Part shown: positions 16,783-25,077 of the stretch, piece after piece
How the letters are laid out: the number at the start of each line of letters is the position of its first letter
How positions within the stretch are numbered: the first letter of the stretch is position 1
Notes under the pieces: model-generated
What the model was told of the DNA's origin: nothing
Seen by the model: only the letters and a program-made list of their open reading frames with translations
The model's database searches: none
Program-made: the position numbers and the translations under genes
Assembly (NCBI RefSeq): GCF_023221595.1
Contig: NZ_CP096563.1
Coordinates: 2,896,501 to 2,960,500, forward strand
Length of the DNA: 64,000 bases
Reading direction: 5' to 3'
Source: Rhodococcus qingshengii JCM 15477
GTDB taxonomy: Bacteria > Actinomycetota > Actinomycetes > Mycobacteriales > Mycobacteriaceae

Positions 16783-19092
16783 GTGACAACTGCACCGAAC
16801 CGGCGTCGTCAACACATGTCCCATTGGGGAATGTTCACCGCCGAATCGGTCGCCGGCGAGGTGACCGCCGTGCATCCGTACGAGGGTGATGCGAATCCTT
16901 CGCCGATGCTCGGGAACCTCGCCGGTTCGGTGCGCAGTCGGGCTCGTGTTTCGGGCCCGGCGGTGCGTCGGGGTTGGCTCGAGAACGGGCCGGGTCCCAG
17001 CGACCGACGTGGAGCCGACGAATTCGTCTCGGTCTCCTGGGACGAACTGACCGAACTCCTCTCGCGTGAACTACGTCGCGTGGTCGACGCGCACGGAAAC
17101 AAGGCGATCTTCGGCGGCTCGTACGGCTGGGCCAGCGCCGGCCGATTCCATCACGCGCAGAGCCAAGTTCACCGATTTCTGAATCAGCTGGGTGGATACA
17201 CCAAGTCAGTTCACAGCTACTCGCTCGGTGCCACCGGTGTCATCATGCCGCGTGTGGTCGGAACGCACTGGAAGTTGTTCGCGCGCTCCACGTCGTGGGA
17301 CGTCATCGCGAAGCACTCCGAACTCCTCGTCTCGTTCGGAGGAGTGCCGATCAAGAACACCGGAGTCAATGCCGGTGGTACGAGCGATCATCCGACGCGC
17401 GGGGCGCTCGACGCGTTTCGTGCCCGCGGCGGAAAGATCGTCTCCTTCAGTCCGTTGCGTGACGACGTCGAGGGTGACTGTGAGTGGATCGCACCCGTTC
17501 CGGGAACCGACGTTGCAATCATGCTTGCCCTGGCCTTTGTCCTGGCGTCGGAGGACCTGCACGATCGCGATTTCCTGGGCCGTTTCTGCGTCGGTTACGA
17601 ACGCTTCGAGGATTACCTGCTCGGACGTTCCGACGGTGTACCGAAGGATCCGCGCTGGGCGCAGAAGATCTCCGGTGTGTCGGCGGAGTTCATCACCGAC
17701 CTGGCTCGGAGAATGGCGTCTGGCCGGACGCTGGTGACCGTCACGTGGTCGTTGCAACGCATCAAACACGGTGAACAGGCACCGTGGATGGGCGTGACAC
17801 TCGCAGCGATGCTCGGCCAATTCGGGCTTCCGGGTGGAGGTTTCGGGCACGGCTACGGTTCGATGAACGAGCCGGGTCTGGCTCCGGTGCCGTATCCCTT
17901 GCCGACCTTCTCGCAAGGTGTGAATCCGGTGTCGGATTTCATTCCGGTAGCCGCGATTTCCGACCTGCTGCTTTCGCCCGGGGAGGAGTTCGATTACGAC
18001 GGCCGACGCTTGACCTATCCCGACATCCGGTTGGTCTATTGGGCCGGTGGCAATCCGTTTCACCACCATCAGGATCTCCCGAGGCTGCGACGGGCATTTG
18101 CGCGTCCGGACACGATCGTCGTTCACGATCCGTACTGGACGCCGATGGCCCGCAACGCCGACATCGTTGTCCCGTCGACCACCTCGCTCGAACGAAATGA
18201 CCTGAGCTGCACTCGAAACGACCCGCTTCTGGTCGCGATGCAGCAGGTCGTTCCACCTTTCGAGAACTCGCGTGACGACTACGACACGTTTGCCGCTCTC
18301 GCTTCTGCGCTCGGATTCGGGGAACAGTTCAGCGAGGGGCGATCCTCACAGGAGTGGATCGAGCATCTCTACGGTCAATGGCGGCCGTTCGTCGATGCAG
18401 ACGGCGGCAACACACCGACGTTCGAGGACTTCTGGGCAGAAGGGCACTACCGGATGCGAACCGAAGACAACCTCGTGCTCTTCGGTGACTTCCGTGAGAA
18501 TCCCGAGAAATATCCGCTCTCGACTCCGAGTGGGAAGATCGAGATCTTCTCCGAGACCATCGAGTCCTTCGGCTACGACGACTGCGCCGGCCATCCGCGC
18601 TGGTACGAGCCCGACGAGTGGCTGGGTGGACCGCGAGCCTCGCAATTCCCGCTTCACTTGATCGCCAATCAGCCCAAGACGCGTCTGCACAGCCAACTCG
18701 ATCACGGCGCTGCGAGCCAGGCGTCGAAGATTCAGGGACGCGAGCCGATTCGTATGCACCCCGATGCAGCGGCCGCGCGCGGCGTCTCGGCAGGAGACGT
18801 GGTGCGGGTGTTCAACGATCGCGGAGCGTGCCTTGCTGGTGTGATCGTCGACTCGGACTTGCGGAGCGACGTCGTCCAACTTTCCACCGGTGCCTGGTAC
18901 GACCCGCTCGATCCTGCCGATCCCGACTCTCTGTGCGTGCACGGCAATCCCAACGTTCTGACACCGGACATCGGTACGTCGTCACTCTCGCACGGGTGCA
19001 CCGGCCAGCACGTTCTGGTGCAGATCGAGAAATTCGACGGGGCCCTGCCGCCGGTCAAGGCGTTCGATCCGCCCGTGCTTCGTTCACGCTGA
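16783..19092 (+). CDS. Molybdopterin oxidoreductase, BisC/TorA-like
   Basis: A 769-residue single-subunit enzyme of the DMSO-reductase family carrying bis-MGD molybdenum, probably a cytoplasmic S- or N-oxide reductase such as biotin or methionine sulfoxide reductase. There is no N-terminal Cys cluster for an Fe-S centre and no Tat signal, as in BisC. The HSYSLGATG segment supplies a Ser at the position of the Mo ligand of TorA/BisC. The molybdopterin dinucleotide-binding C-terminal domain starts about residue 615 (FPLHLIANQPKTRLHSQLDHG). GTG start, 21 bp after chdC and on the same strand. The M. tuberculosis homologue Rv1442 lies elsewhere. The true substrate is not established. Confidence 0.85.
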   Translation: MTTAPNRRRQHMSHWGMFTAESVAGEVTAVHPYEGDANPSPMLGNLAGSVRSRARVSGPAVRRGWLENGPGPSDRRGADEFVSVSWDELTELLSRELRRVVDAHGNKAIFGGSYGWASAGRFHHAQSQVHRFLNQLGGYTKSVHSYSLGATGVIMPRVVGTHWKLFARSTSWDVIAKHSELLVSFGGVPIKNTGVNAGGTSDHPTRGALDAFRARGGKIVSFSPLRDDVEGDCEWIAPVPGTDVAIMLALAFVLASEDLHDRDFLGRFCVGYERFEDYLLGRSDGVPKDPRWAQKISGVSAEFITDLARRMASGRTLVTVTWSLQRIKHGEQAPWMGVTLAAMLGQFGLPGGGFGHGYGSMNEPGLAPVPYPLPTFSQGVNPVSDFIPVAAISDLLLSPGEEFDYDGRRLTYPDIRLVYWAGGNPFHHHQDLPRLRRAFARPDTIVVHDPYWTPMARNADIVVPSTTSLERNDLSCTRNDPLLVAMQQVVPPFENSRDDYDTFAALASALGFGEQFSEGRSSQEWIEHLYGQWRPFVDADGGNTPTFEDFWAEGHYRMRTEDNLVLFGDFRENPEKYPLSTPSGKIEIFSETIESFGYDDCAGHPRWYEPDEWLGGPRASQFPLHLIANQPKTRLHSQLDHGAASQASKIQGREPIRMHPDAAAARGVSAGDVVRVFNDRGACLAGVIVDSDLRSDVVQLSTGAWYDPLDPADPDSLCVHGNPNVLTPDIGTSSLSHGCTGQHVLVQIEKFDGALPPVKAFDPPVLRSR

Positions 19093-19124
19093 CGGAACCG
19101 ATCGGCCACCTCTCGCGTCGAACC

Positions 19125-19152
19125 TCGTGAGCGCCTGAATCAGGTGTCACGA
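19125..19152. terminator. Possible hairpin after the molybdoenzyme gene
   Basis: TCGTGA (19125-19130) pairs with TCACGA (19147-19152) and CCTG with CAGG inside, with a small internal loop. There is no U-run, so termination is uncertain. Confidence 0.4.
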
Positions 19153-19174
19153 TCTATCGAAGGTGGGGGCCATC

Positions 19175-19648
19175 GTGAGTGCAGCGGATGTTGGTTCGAT
19201 GCGGGGGCAAGTCGAAGTACTTCGGGCTCAGATCAATTCGATGCAGCACGTTCTGTTGGAGCGGACTCGATCGCTGGCGGACTTGCAGGAGAGGATCGCT
19301 CGAGCGACGGCGAGCGCGCGTTCGAGTGACGGCAGCGTGGAAATCGTCGTCGACGCCTCGGGGGCGGTGGTGGGAGTCGATCTCTCGGGGAGTTCTTACG
19401 CCAAGCATTCGCCGGCAGCGTTGGGGAATCTGATCCTGGCTACGGCCGCGTCTGCGGCAGAAGACATACGCCGACAGGTTGCCGAGATGACGAAGCCGCT
19501 CACGGAGGCGGCCGGAATCGACTTGCCGGACCTGGTTCCGGGCGTGCTCGGATTGCGCGAGATTCTCGAACCTCGTCCGAGCTCCACACCGGCTTCCTGC
19601 GACGAGAACTGGGACCGCACCGTTCTGAGGAGCTCCGGCAATGTCTGA
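19175..19648 (+). CDS. YbaB/EbfC-like protein of a type VII-style cassette
   Basis: A 157-residue protein. Residues 1-50 form a heptad-rich helix (RGQVEVLRAQINSMQ, then LLERTRSLADLQERIARATA); about residues 50-80 form the VEIVVDASGAVVGVDLSG strand pair typical of YbaB/EbfC DNA-binding folds that accompany WXG100 genes in actinobacteria. GTG 19175 is preferred to GTG 19163 because GGTGGGGG lies just before it. It overlaps the next gene by 8 bp, showing translational coupling. Function unknown. Confidence 0.7.
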   Translation: MSAADVGSMRGQVEVLRAQINSMQHVLLERTRSLADLQERIARATASARSSDGSVEIVVDASGAVVGVDLSGSSYAKHSPAALGNLILATAASAAEDIRRQVAEMTKPLTEAAGIDLPDLVPGVLGLREILEPRPSSTPASCDENWDRTVLRSSGNV

Positions 19649-19952
19649 GCTGGGCGTGAATGTGGCCGCGATGAAAAGTGCTGCACCAGCCTTCGCGGTG
19701 GTCGCTGCCGATCTCGACGAGGCGCGGAGCGCTCTCGACGCAGTGGTCGCCGCCGAGGAGGGTTGCTGGGGCACTGACCAGTTCGGATCCGCATTCTCAG
19801 GCGCGTATGTTCCCGGTGCTGAGTCAGCAGTCGGTGGGATGACGCTGGTCGCGGGCGCGCTGCGCGAATTGACCGCCACGCTGATCGAGATCACCGATCG
19901 TTTCGAATCGATCGACACCTCGCTTGCCGACGACATGGCGGGTGGGCTCTGA
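19641..19952 (+). CDS. WXG100-like small secreted-type protein
   Basis: A 103-residue all-helical protein with a central EEGCWGTDQFGSAF segment. This places a W-x-x-x-x-F/G turn between two helices as in WXG100/ESX substrates, although the exact W-x-G is WGT here. No signal peptide or membrane segment. It sits between a YbaB-like protein and a CpnT-N-like protein, overlapping both (8 bp and 1 bp), an arrangement known from type VII polymorphic toxin loci. It is probably a co-secretion partner or chaperone of the downstream product. Confidence 0.65.
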   Translation: MSELGVNVAAMKSAAPAFAVVAADLDEARSALDAVVAAEEGCWGTDQFGSAFSGAYVPGAESAVGGMTLVAGALRELTATLIEITDRFESIDTSLADDMAGGL

Positions 19953-20872
19953 TGGGACTCGAGATTCCAGGCTGGTTACAGGCGGTTGCGTCGGTCGCGG
20001 TGGGCAGTGACTGGCCGCAAGGAGACGAAACGGCACTGTGGAGGTTGGGTGATGCCTGGTCAGGCGCGGCCGATCGGATCGAGGCTTCGGCCGCTGCCGG
20101 TGGTTACGGATTGCAGGCAGTACTGGCATCGATCGACGGTCGAGCCGGCGACTCGTTGTCTCGGTATTGGTCCGAGGCCGGGGGAGTTGCGGAGGTCTTC
20201 GAGCGGTTGTCCTCTGCCGCGGCCGAACTGGGTCAGTCATGCACCGATACCGGCACGGACATCGAGTACACCAAACTGTCGATCCTCGCGGCGCTGGGCG
20301 CACTGGCGCTCGAGATTGCCGCCATGGTGGCGGCTGCTGTCCCGACACTGGGTGTCAGTACCGCCGGGGTCGTGGCGGCTGAGGTCGCAACAACACTCAC
20401 GGTCCGAATGTTGTTGCAGCAATTGTTGATACGAGTGATCGAGGCTGCGGCAGTGGAAGCTGCCGCTGCCGTCTTCTCCGGCCTCGCCATTCAACTCGGG
20501 CAGATGACGATGGATCATCGCCAGTCGATCGACGGTGGCAAGGTCGTGACCGAGGGGCGCGACGGTTTCATCAAGGGACTTGCGAACGGAGGGTTGAAGA
20601 CGACGCCGGATCGTGTCGGCCCTGACCCGAACCCGCTCCCGACCGGTTCGCGAGTGCAGGAGATCGCGCGGGGCGCCTTCGACGACGCGGTGTCGGGAGC
20701 GTCCGCTGCGATCGTGACGAAGGAAGTCACGGGCGGCGACGCCTCGTTGACTGACATCACTTCCGGCGCGATCGGTGGCGGGATCGGTTCCGTCAAAGAC
20801 GGACTTGTCGCTCGCAACGAGGACCTGAATGCGGCCGGTCTGAGCCCGACTGCGCTGAACTGGGACTTCTGA
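19952..20872 (+). CDS. CpnT-like WXG100 N-terminal domain protein lacking a toxin domain
   Basis: A 306-residue protein. Residues 1-120 match the N-terminal domain of CpnT/polymorphic toxins (MGLEIPGWLQ, GSDWPQGDETALWRLGDAW, a helical bundle). Residues 110-190 are strongly hydrophobic and Ala-rich (ALGALALEIAAMVAAAVPTLG; VRMLLQQLLIRVIEAAAVEAAAAVFSGLAIQLG). From 190 on come a Pro/Gly linker and a glycine-zipper-like ITSGAIGGGIGSVKDG, ending at NWDF. Family members normally continue with a C-terminal enzyme; none is seen here, and a terminator follows at once. Start and previous stop share one base (TGATG). Confidence 0.68.
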   Translation: MGLEIPGWLQAVASVAVGSDWPQGDETALWRLGDAWSGAADRIEASAAAGGYGLQAVLASIDGRAGDSLSRYWSEAGGVAEVFERLSSAAAELGQSCTDTGTDIEYTKLSILAALGALALEIAAMVAAAVPTLGVSTAGVVAAEVATTLTVRMLLQQLLIRVIEAAAVEAAAAVFSGLAIQLGQMTMDHRQSIDGGKVVTEGRDGFIKGLANGGLKTTPDRVGPDPNPLPTGSRVQEIARGAFDDAVSGASAAIVTKEVTGGDASLTDITSGAIGGGIGSVKDGLVARNEDLNAAGLSPTALNWDF

Positions 20873-20888
20873 GTGGAAAGTCTCGAAT

Positions 20889-20920
20889 CGTGGGCTACCA
20901 GTGACACGGGGTAGCCCACG
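20889..20920. terminator. Hairpin between the CpnT-like gene and msrB
   Basis: An 11-bp perfect stem (CGTGGGCTACC at 20889-20899 against GGTAGCCCACG at 20910-20920) with a 10-nt loop lies between convergent genes. Confidence 0.82.
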
Positions 20921-20926
20921 ACCTGG

Positions 20927-21358
20927 CTACTGAGCGGGCTTGAGAACCAGCGAGATCGAGTTGATGCAGTACCGCTGATCGGTCGGCGTCGGGTATCCCT
21001 CGCCCTCGAAGACGTGACCGAGGTGGCTGTGGCACTTCTTGCAGATGACCTCGACCCGGCGCATTCCGAGTGAGCTGTCTTCTTTCAGGATCACGGCATC
21101 CGAATCCGCCGGATCGAAGAAGGACGGCCACCCGCAGTGCGATTCGAACTTCTCGGTGCTGCGGAACAGTTCGGCTCCGCAGGCCCGGCAGGAGTAGACA
21201 CCTTCCGTGGTGGTGTCGGTGTACTCGCCGACGAAGGGGCGTTCGGTGCCGGCTTGGCGCAGGACGGCGAACTCCTCCGGCGTCAGTTTTTCGCGCCACT
21301 CGCTCTCGGTGTACGTGACCTCAGGTGTGCTGTCGATGCCATCGTGTGAAGAACTCAT
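20927..21358 (-). CDS. msrB: Peptide-methionine (R)-S-oxide reductase
   Basis: Repairs methionine-R-sulfoxide in proteins. The 143-residue protein has the two Zn CxxC pairs (CRAC, CKKC), the HCGWPSF motif and the catalytic Cys in QRYCINS near the C-terminus. It matches Rv2674 in length and order. It lies 9 bp downstream of aftC on the same strand, so the two are probably cotranscribed. Confidence 0.96.
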   Translation of the reverse strand: MSSSHDGIDSTPEVTYTESEWREKLTPEEFAVLRQAGTERPFVGEYTDTTTEGVYSCRACGAELFRSTEKFESHCGWPSFFDPADSDAVILKEDSSLGMRRVEVICKKCHSHLGHVFEGEGYPTPTDQRYCINSISLVLKPAQ

Positions 21359-21367
21359 GCCTCCACG

Positions 21368-22651
21368 CTAATGCTTTGTCGCCGTTTCGGCTTCGTGGGC
21401 AGGTGAGACGGTATCGAGTGGGGGATCGAGGAGGTACGCGGGATCGATTCCCCGATCCAAGCGGCCCTCTCGACGCGCGACCAGATACCGGTATCCGAGG
21501 ACACAGAAGATCACGATCAGCAGAAGGCTCCAGCCGAGGGTGCTCTTGGTGTATTCGGCCGCCCGGCCGAAGGTCGGCCAGCGGTTCGACCACCAGCTGT
21601 CGAACGTCATGAAGCCGTAGACGGCGAGCCAGGCCGGCCAGTTCCGCATGACCGAGTTCTTGAGCACCACGGACATCAGGAGCGGGAGCAGCATCATCGA
21701 GTAGTACATCTGGCCGAGCGAGGGCAGCAGGAACGACGCGGTCATGATCACACCGGTCGCGGTGGTGAGGAAGAACAGTTCGTCGTTGCGGTAGTAGCGG
21801 TACAGAAGCCACAGCGAGACGACGACCATGGCGGCCAACACGACGCGCAAGAGCAGGATCAACCATTCGGGCAGACCGAAGTAAGCGCCGTTTCCGACAA
21901 TCGAACTGTTGAAGTAGTCACGAGATTCGAGCAGGTACGGCACGGTGCGGCGGACGAAGTCCATCGGATCCGACGCCAGCGGCCATGCCACGACCGTGAG
22001 AATGAACGGGATGCCCAGGGCGGTGACGAACACCTTCCACTGACCGCGAACGAGTGGCAGCAGGAGCAGCGGCGCGAGAGTGGGTTTCACTGCGATGGTG
22101 AGACCGATCGCGGCGCCGGCCCACAGATCCTTCTTGCGCATCAGCAACAGGAGGAAGGCAACTTCGCCCAGCAGGACGAGGCCGTTGATGTTGGTGAACA
22201 CCAACGTGTTGGTGACCGTCTCCGACATGAACGCGCCGAGCACCAGAATCGGCGCCGCGATGGAACTGATCGTCAGGTCGAACAAGCGCAACAGCAGGTA
22301 GAGAGCCACGAGAATGGCGACGGCATTGACACCGATGAACAGCCACCGTGAGCGCTCGGGATCGAGGATCGCCAGGGGTGCCATCAACAAGGAACCCGAT
22401 GGTGGGTACAGGTAATGGGGGTCTACGGAGTTGAAATCTGCGGTGTAGACGTCGCGCCCGTTCCAGAACGCCAGCGCGGCGTTGTAGACCGGTCGGAAGT
22501 CATCGGTGATGGCGCCGTTGACTGCTGTGACGATGACACGATTGAGCACTGTCATCACGGCGATCGGCCACAAAACGAAGTTGACGACTTGTTGGGTTGT
22601 CCGCCCGGTACGCGGCTCGAGCTGTCGAAGGAACACTTCGGCACGGTACAC
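21368..22651 (-). CDS. aftC: Alpha-(1->3)-arabinofuranosyltransferase, GT87 type
   Basis: Polytopic GT-C glycosyltransferase (427 residues, about 10 membrane segments) that uses decaprenyl-phosphoarabinose on the outer face of the membrane to introduce 3,5 branches in cell-wall arabinan; identified as the Rv2673 homologue by sequence pattern and position. An acidic pair in the first periplasmic loop (NGRDVYTADFNSVDPHYLYPPSG) is the expected active region. The start is GTG 22651; no clear ribosome-binding site is visible and a GTG at 22636 is an alternative. Its presence supports an arabinogalactan/LAM-bearing organism. Confidence 0.87.
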   Translation of the reverse strand: MYRAEVFLRQLEPRTGRTTQQVVNFVLWPIAVMTVLNRVIVTAVNGAITDDFRPVYNAALAFWNGRDVYTADFNSVDPHYLYPPSGSLLMAPLAILDPERSRWLFIGVNAVAILVALYLLLRLFDLTISSIAAPILVLGAFMSETVTNTLVFTNINGLVLLGEVAFLLLLMRKKDLWAGAAIGLTIAVKPTLAPLLLLPLVRGQWKVFVTALGIPFILTVVAWPLASDPMDFVRRTVPYLLESRDYFNSSIVGNGAYFGLPEWLILLLRVVLAAMVVVSLWLLYRYYRNDELFFLTTATGVIMTASFLLPSLGQMYYSMMLLPLLMSVVLKNSVMRNWPAWLAVYGFMTFDSWWSNRWPTFGRAAEYTKSTLGWSLLLIVIFCVLGYRYLVARREGRLDRGIDPAYLLDPPLDTVSPAHEAETATKH

Positions 22652-22711
22652 CGGAGCAGGGTGTGATCGGGGGATGCACCCCTTTTCGGTCGTGGTGGAC
22701 GAGCGCCCGAG

Positions 22712-24265
22712 TCAGGCCGGGCACACGCTTCCGTTACTGGGAAGGGAGGCGTCGCTGAGGTAGAGGCGCATCGCCTGTTGAGCGCAGGTGGATTGTGCCG
22801 CGGGGTGACCCGCACCTTGCCAGTCCAGAGTTGCGAAGCGCGATCCTGCATTGGTCACGACGCCGGTGACGGTCGAGAGTCCGGAGTTCCCGACGGCCGG
22901 GTCACCCTGACCGCTCAGCACGAGGACTGGGGGCTTCAACTGATTCGGCAGGGGGGAGTTGGCGGTCGACGGCCAGCTGGCGCACGCCAGCAACCCGAGC
23001 GCGGCTTCTCGCCCGAACACCGGATAGTTGGTGCCCCAGGTGTCCGCAAGCTCGCGCGCACGCCCGATGCCCGGCCATTGCATGCCGTCGGTGCACCGTC
23101 CGATGAACTGGCCGTCGCCGTCCACCTCGTTCTCCGCCCGGGCGGCGCGCTCTCGAATCGGCGAAGCGTTGCCGGTACCGAGCGCGGACAGAGCGTCGGA
23201 CAGTGAGCGGGTCTCCTGCTCACGGTTGGTTCCGGCAGTCCACAGGCTGGCCGAAATCGCGTTCGACACCGCAGCGGCGGACAGCGGCTGGAATTCATCG
23301 GCTCGAGCGCGCTCCATCAAGTCCGTGACCGATTTCTTCGGATCAGGTCCGAGCGAGCACCTCAGCGCCACACATCGCTGAGCGAACGCGGTCAACGCGG
23401 CTTCCTCGCCCTGCACGCGACTCTCTGCCTCGGTGGCAGCGTCGGTGGCCACCGGAGCGGGAGAATCGAGGATCAACCTCGCGAGGTTGTTCGGGTGGGC
23501 CGCCGCATAGCTCAGCGCGATGTCCGAGCCGGACCCTGCCGACCACAGAGCGATGGTCTCGACGCCCCACCGTGTACGTAGAGCGTCGATGTCCTCGGCA
23601 GCGGAGTCCGCGCCGAACTTCAGTTCTTGAGGGTCGAGGTAGTCGGTGCAGGCAATGGTGGCGTCGTGACCGAGAGCGGCGACCGCATCGGCGGCGTCAC
23701 CGGTGGAATCCGCGTCGAACTGGCCCAGATCGTGAAGGCCGCGCCGAATTTCCGGCGTCATGCAGTCGATTGCGGTGGACCTGTCGATTCCGCGTCGATC
23801 GAGGGCAACCACGGGATGTTCGGCGAGAACCGTGTTCAAGCCGGATGCGGCGAGCATGGCCAGAGAGTTTCCCGACGAACGATCGGTGCCCGATGTGAAC
23901 ACGATCGGATACGCGTCGGCAGGCGTCGACGAGGTCCGAGCGCGGGTCAAGCCGGCAGTGAAGTTGCCGTCGATGGCGCCGGTCACGTCGATGGGGGCAT
24001 TGAATTCCGCGCATTCGAGAATGACACCGGCGCTCGACGCCGCGAGAGCCTGGTCGGCGAGTGACGTGCCGGTGCAGTCTCGCCACGGTATGTCATCGGT
24101 CGGGACGCCAGGGTCAACCGGCGGCGCATCGGGCGACGGTCCCTCGCTCTGGGCAGGGCTGCCGTCGGTGCGGCCTTCGACCGCGACGGCGGGCCGAAGC
24201 GACGGACCGGCGCCGCACGCACAACACGTCGCGAGGACGACGGCCATCAAAGCAACTCTGCGCAT
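22712..24265 (-). CDS. Secreted alpha/beta hydrolase, TAP-like
   Basis: A 517-residue exported hydrolase of the tripeptidyl aminopeptidase-like family (Rv2672 type). The N-terminus MRRVALMAVVLATCCACGAG is a signal with a possible, atypical lipobox. The alpha/beta core shows PIVFTSGTDRSSGNSLAM, a nucleophile elbow in LWSAGSGSD (Ser), the Asp in LVLSGQGDPAVGNSG and the His in GAGHPAAQS, the latter two in the C-terminal TAP-like domain. The start at 24265 is chosen because it opens the signal peptide; an upstream in-frame extension of 64 residues would overlap the next gene. Substrate unknown. Confidence 0.84.
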   Translation of the reverse strand: MRRVALMAVVLATCCACGAGPSLRPAVAVEGRTDGSPAQSEGPSPDAPPVDPGVPTDDIPWRDCTGTSLADQALAASSAGVILECAEFNAPIDVTGAIDGNFTAGLTRARTSSTPADAYPIVFTSGTDRSSGNSLAMLAASGLNTVLAEHPVVALDRRGIDRSTAIDCMTPEIRRGLHDLGQFDADSTGDAADAVAALGHDATIACTDYLDPQELKFGADSAAEDIDALRTRWGVETIALWSAGSGSDIALSYAAAHPNNLARLILDSPAPVATDAATEAESRVQGEEAALTAFAQRCVALRCSLGPDPKKSVTDLMERARADEFQPLSAAAVSNAISASLWTAGTNREQETRSLSDALSALGTGNASPIRERAARAENEVDGDGQFIGRCTDGMQWPGIGRARELADTWGTNYPVFGREAALGLLACASWPSTANSPLPNQLKPPVLVLSGQGDPAVGNSGLSTVTGVVTNAGSRFATLDWQGAGHPAAQSTCAQQAMRLYLSDASLPSNGSVCPA

Positions 24266-24284
24266 GCCGACCAGAGTGCCAGGT

Positions 24285-25055
24285 TCACCGACGTGGCTGC
24301 TGACGAACCCATCGAGTGAGGATCGTGCCGTCCGTATCACCGAGAATGTGCGCGGGACGCATGGCTGTGGGCATTGCGTTGGGGGAGAGTGAGATTCGGC
24401 CGACTTTGCTCCCCACCAGTTGAGGTGACGTGGTGATGCAGAGTTCGTCGACGGCATTGTCCTCGATCAACTGCCCGAAAAGTGACGGTCCGCCCTCGCA
24501 CAGCACGCGACGGAGCTTGCGAGCCGACAAGGCCCTGTCGATGTCGCCGCTGGTGACGTTCGGTGAGTCCGTCACCTCCACCTGCGCTCCGGCAGATCTC
24601 AGCGCCGAAATTGCCGCGGAGTCCGCGTCGCGACCGACAACAAGGATCGGTGGAACTTCGGTATCGCGAAGGAGTCGGCTTTCGGGGTCGATCGACGCGT
24701 GCGCCGAGACGACGAGGATCGGTGGGACCGGAGCGAGGCCGCTCGCCTTTCGTCGCGCCCGGGCTTCGTCCGAGACCTGCACACCCCCGTAGTTCTCGGC
24801 TCGCGCTGTGCCTGCGCCGACCACGACGACGTCACAAAGTTCGCGCAAGATCCCGAATACCGACTTGTCTGCCGGTGTGCCCAGTCCACCGCTCACTCCG
24901 TCGACGGCGACGCACCCGTCGATGCTGGAAACGAAGTTCACGCGCATCCAGGGTTGCGAGAGGTTCTCCGGATAGGCGTACAAGCCGCGGAGTTCGTCGT
25001 CGTGGCCTGGTGTGAAGTAGGTCGCAATATCCATACGGTGCACATGAGAGATCAC
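24285..25055 (-). CDS. RibD C-terminal domain reductase (Rv2671-like)
   Basis: A 256-residue NADPH-dependent reductase of the RibD/DHFR fold with no deaminase domain. Visible are VNFVSSIDGCVAVDG near residue 40, VVVVGAGTARAENYGG, and RRVLCEGGPSLFGQL (the conserved EGGP substrate/cofactor loop). The M. tuberculosis homologue Rv2671 is known to have dihydrofolate reductase activity and to influence antifolate response; whether this one acts in folate or riboflavin metabolism cannot be read. The start is GTG 25055 or ATG 25034; neither has a good ribosome-binding site. Divergent from zapE by 22 bp. Confidence 0.83.
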   Translation of the reverse strand: MISHVHRMDIATYFTPGHDDELRGLYAYPENLSQPWMRVNFVSSIDGCVAVDGVSGGLGTPADKSVFGILRELCDVVVVGAGTARAENYGGVQVSDEARARRKASGLAPVPPILVVSAHASIDPESRLLRDTEVPPILVVGRDADSAAISALRSAGAQVEVTDSPNVTSGDIDRALSARKLRRVLCEGGPSLFGQLIEDNAVDELCITTSPQLVGSKVGRISLSPNAMPTAMRPAHILGDTDGTILTRWVRQQPRR

Positions 25056-25077
25056 ATCACGTAGATACCCTTGACGG

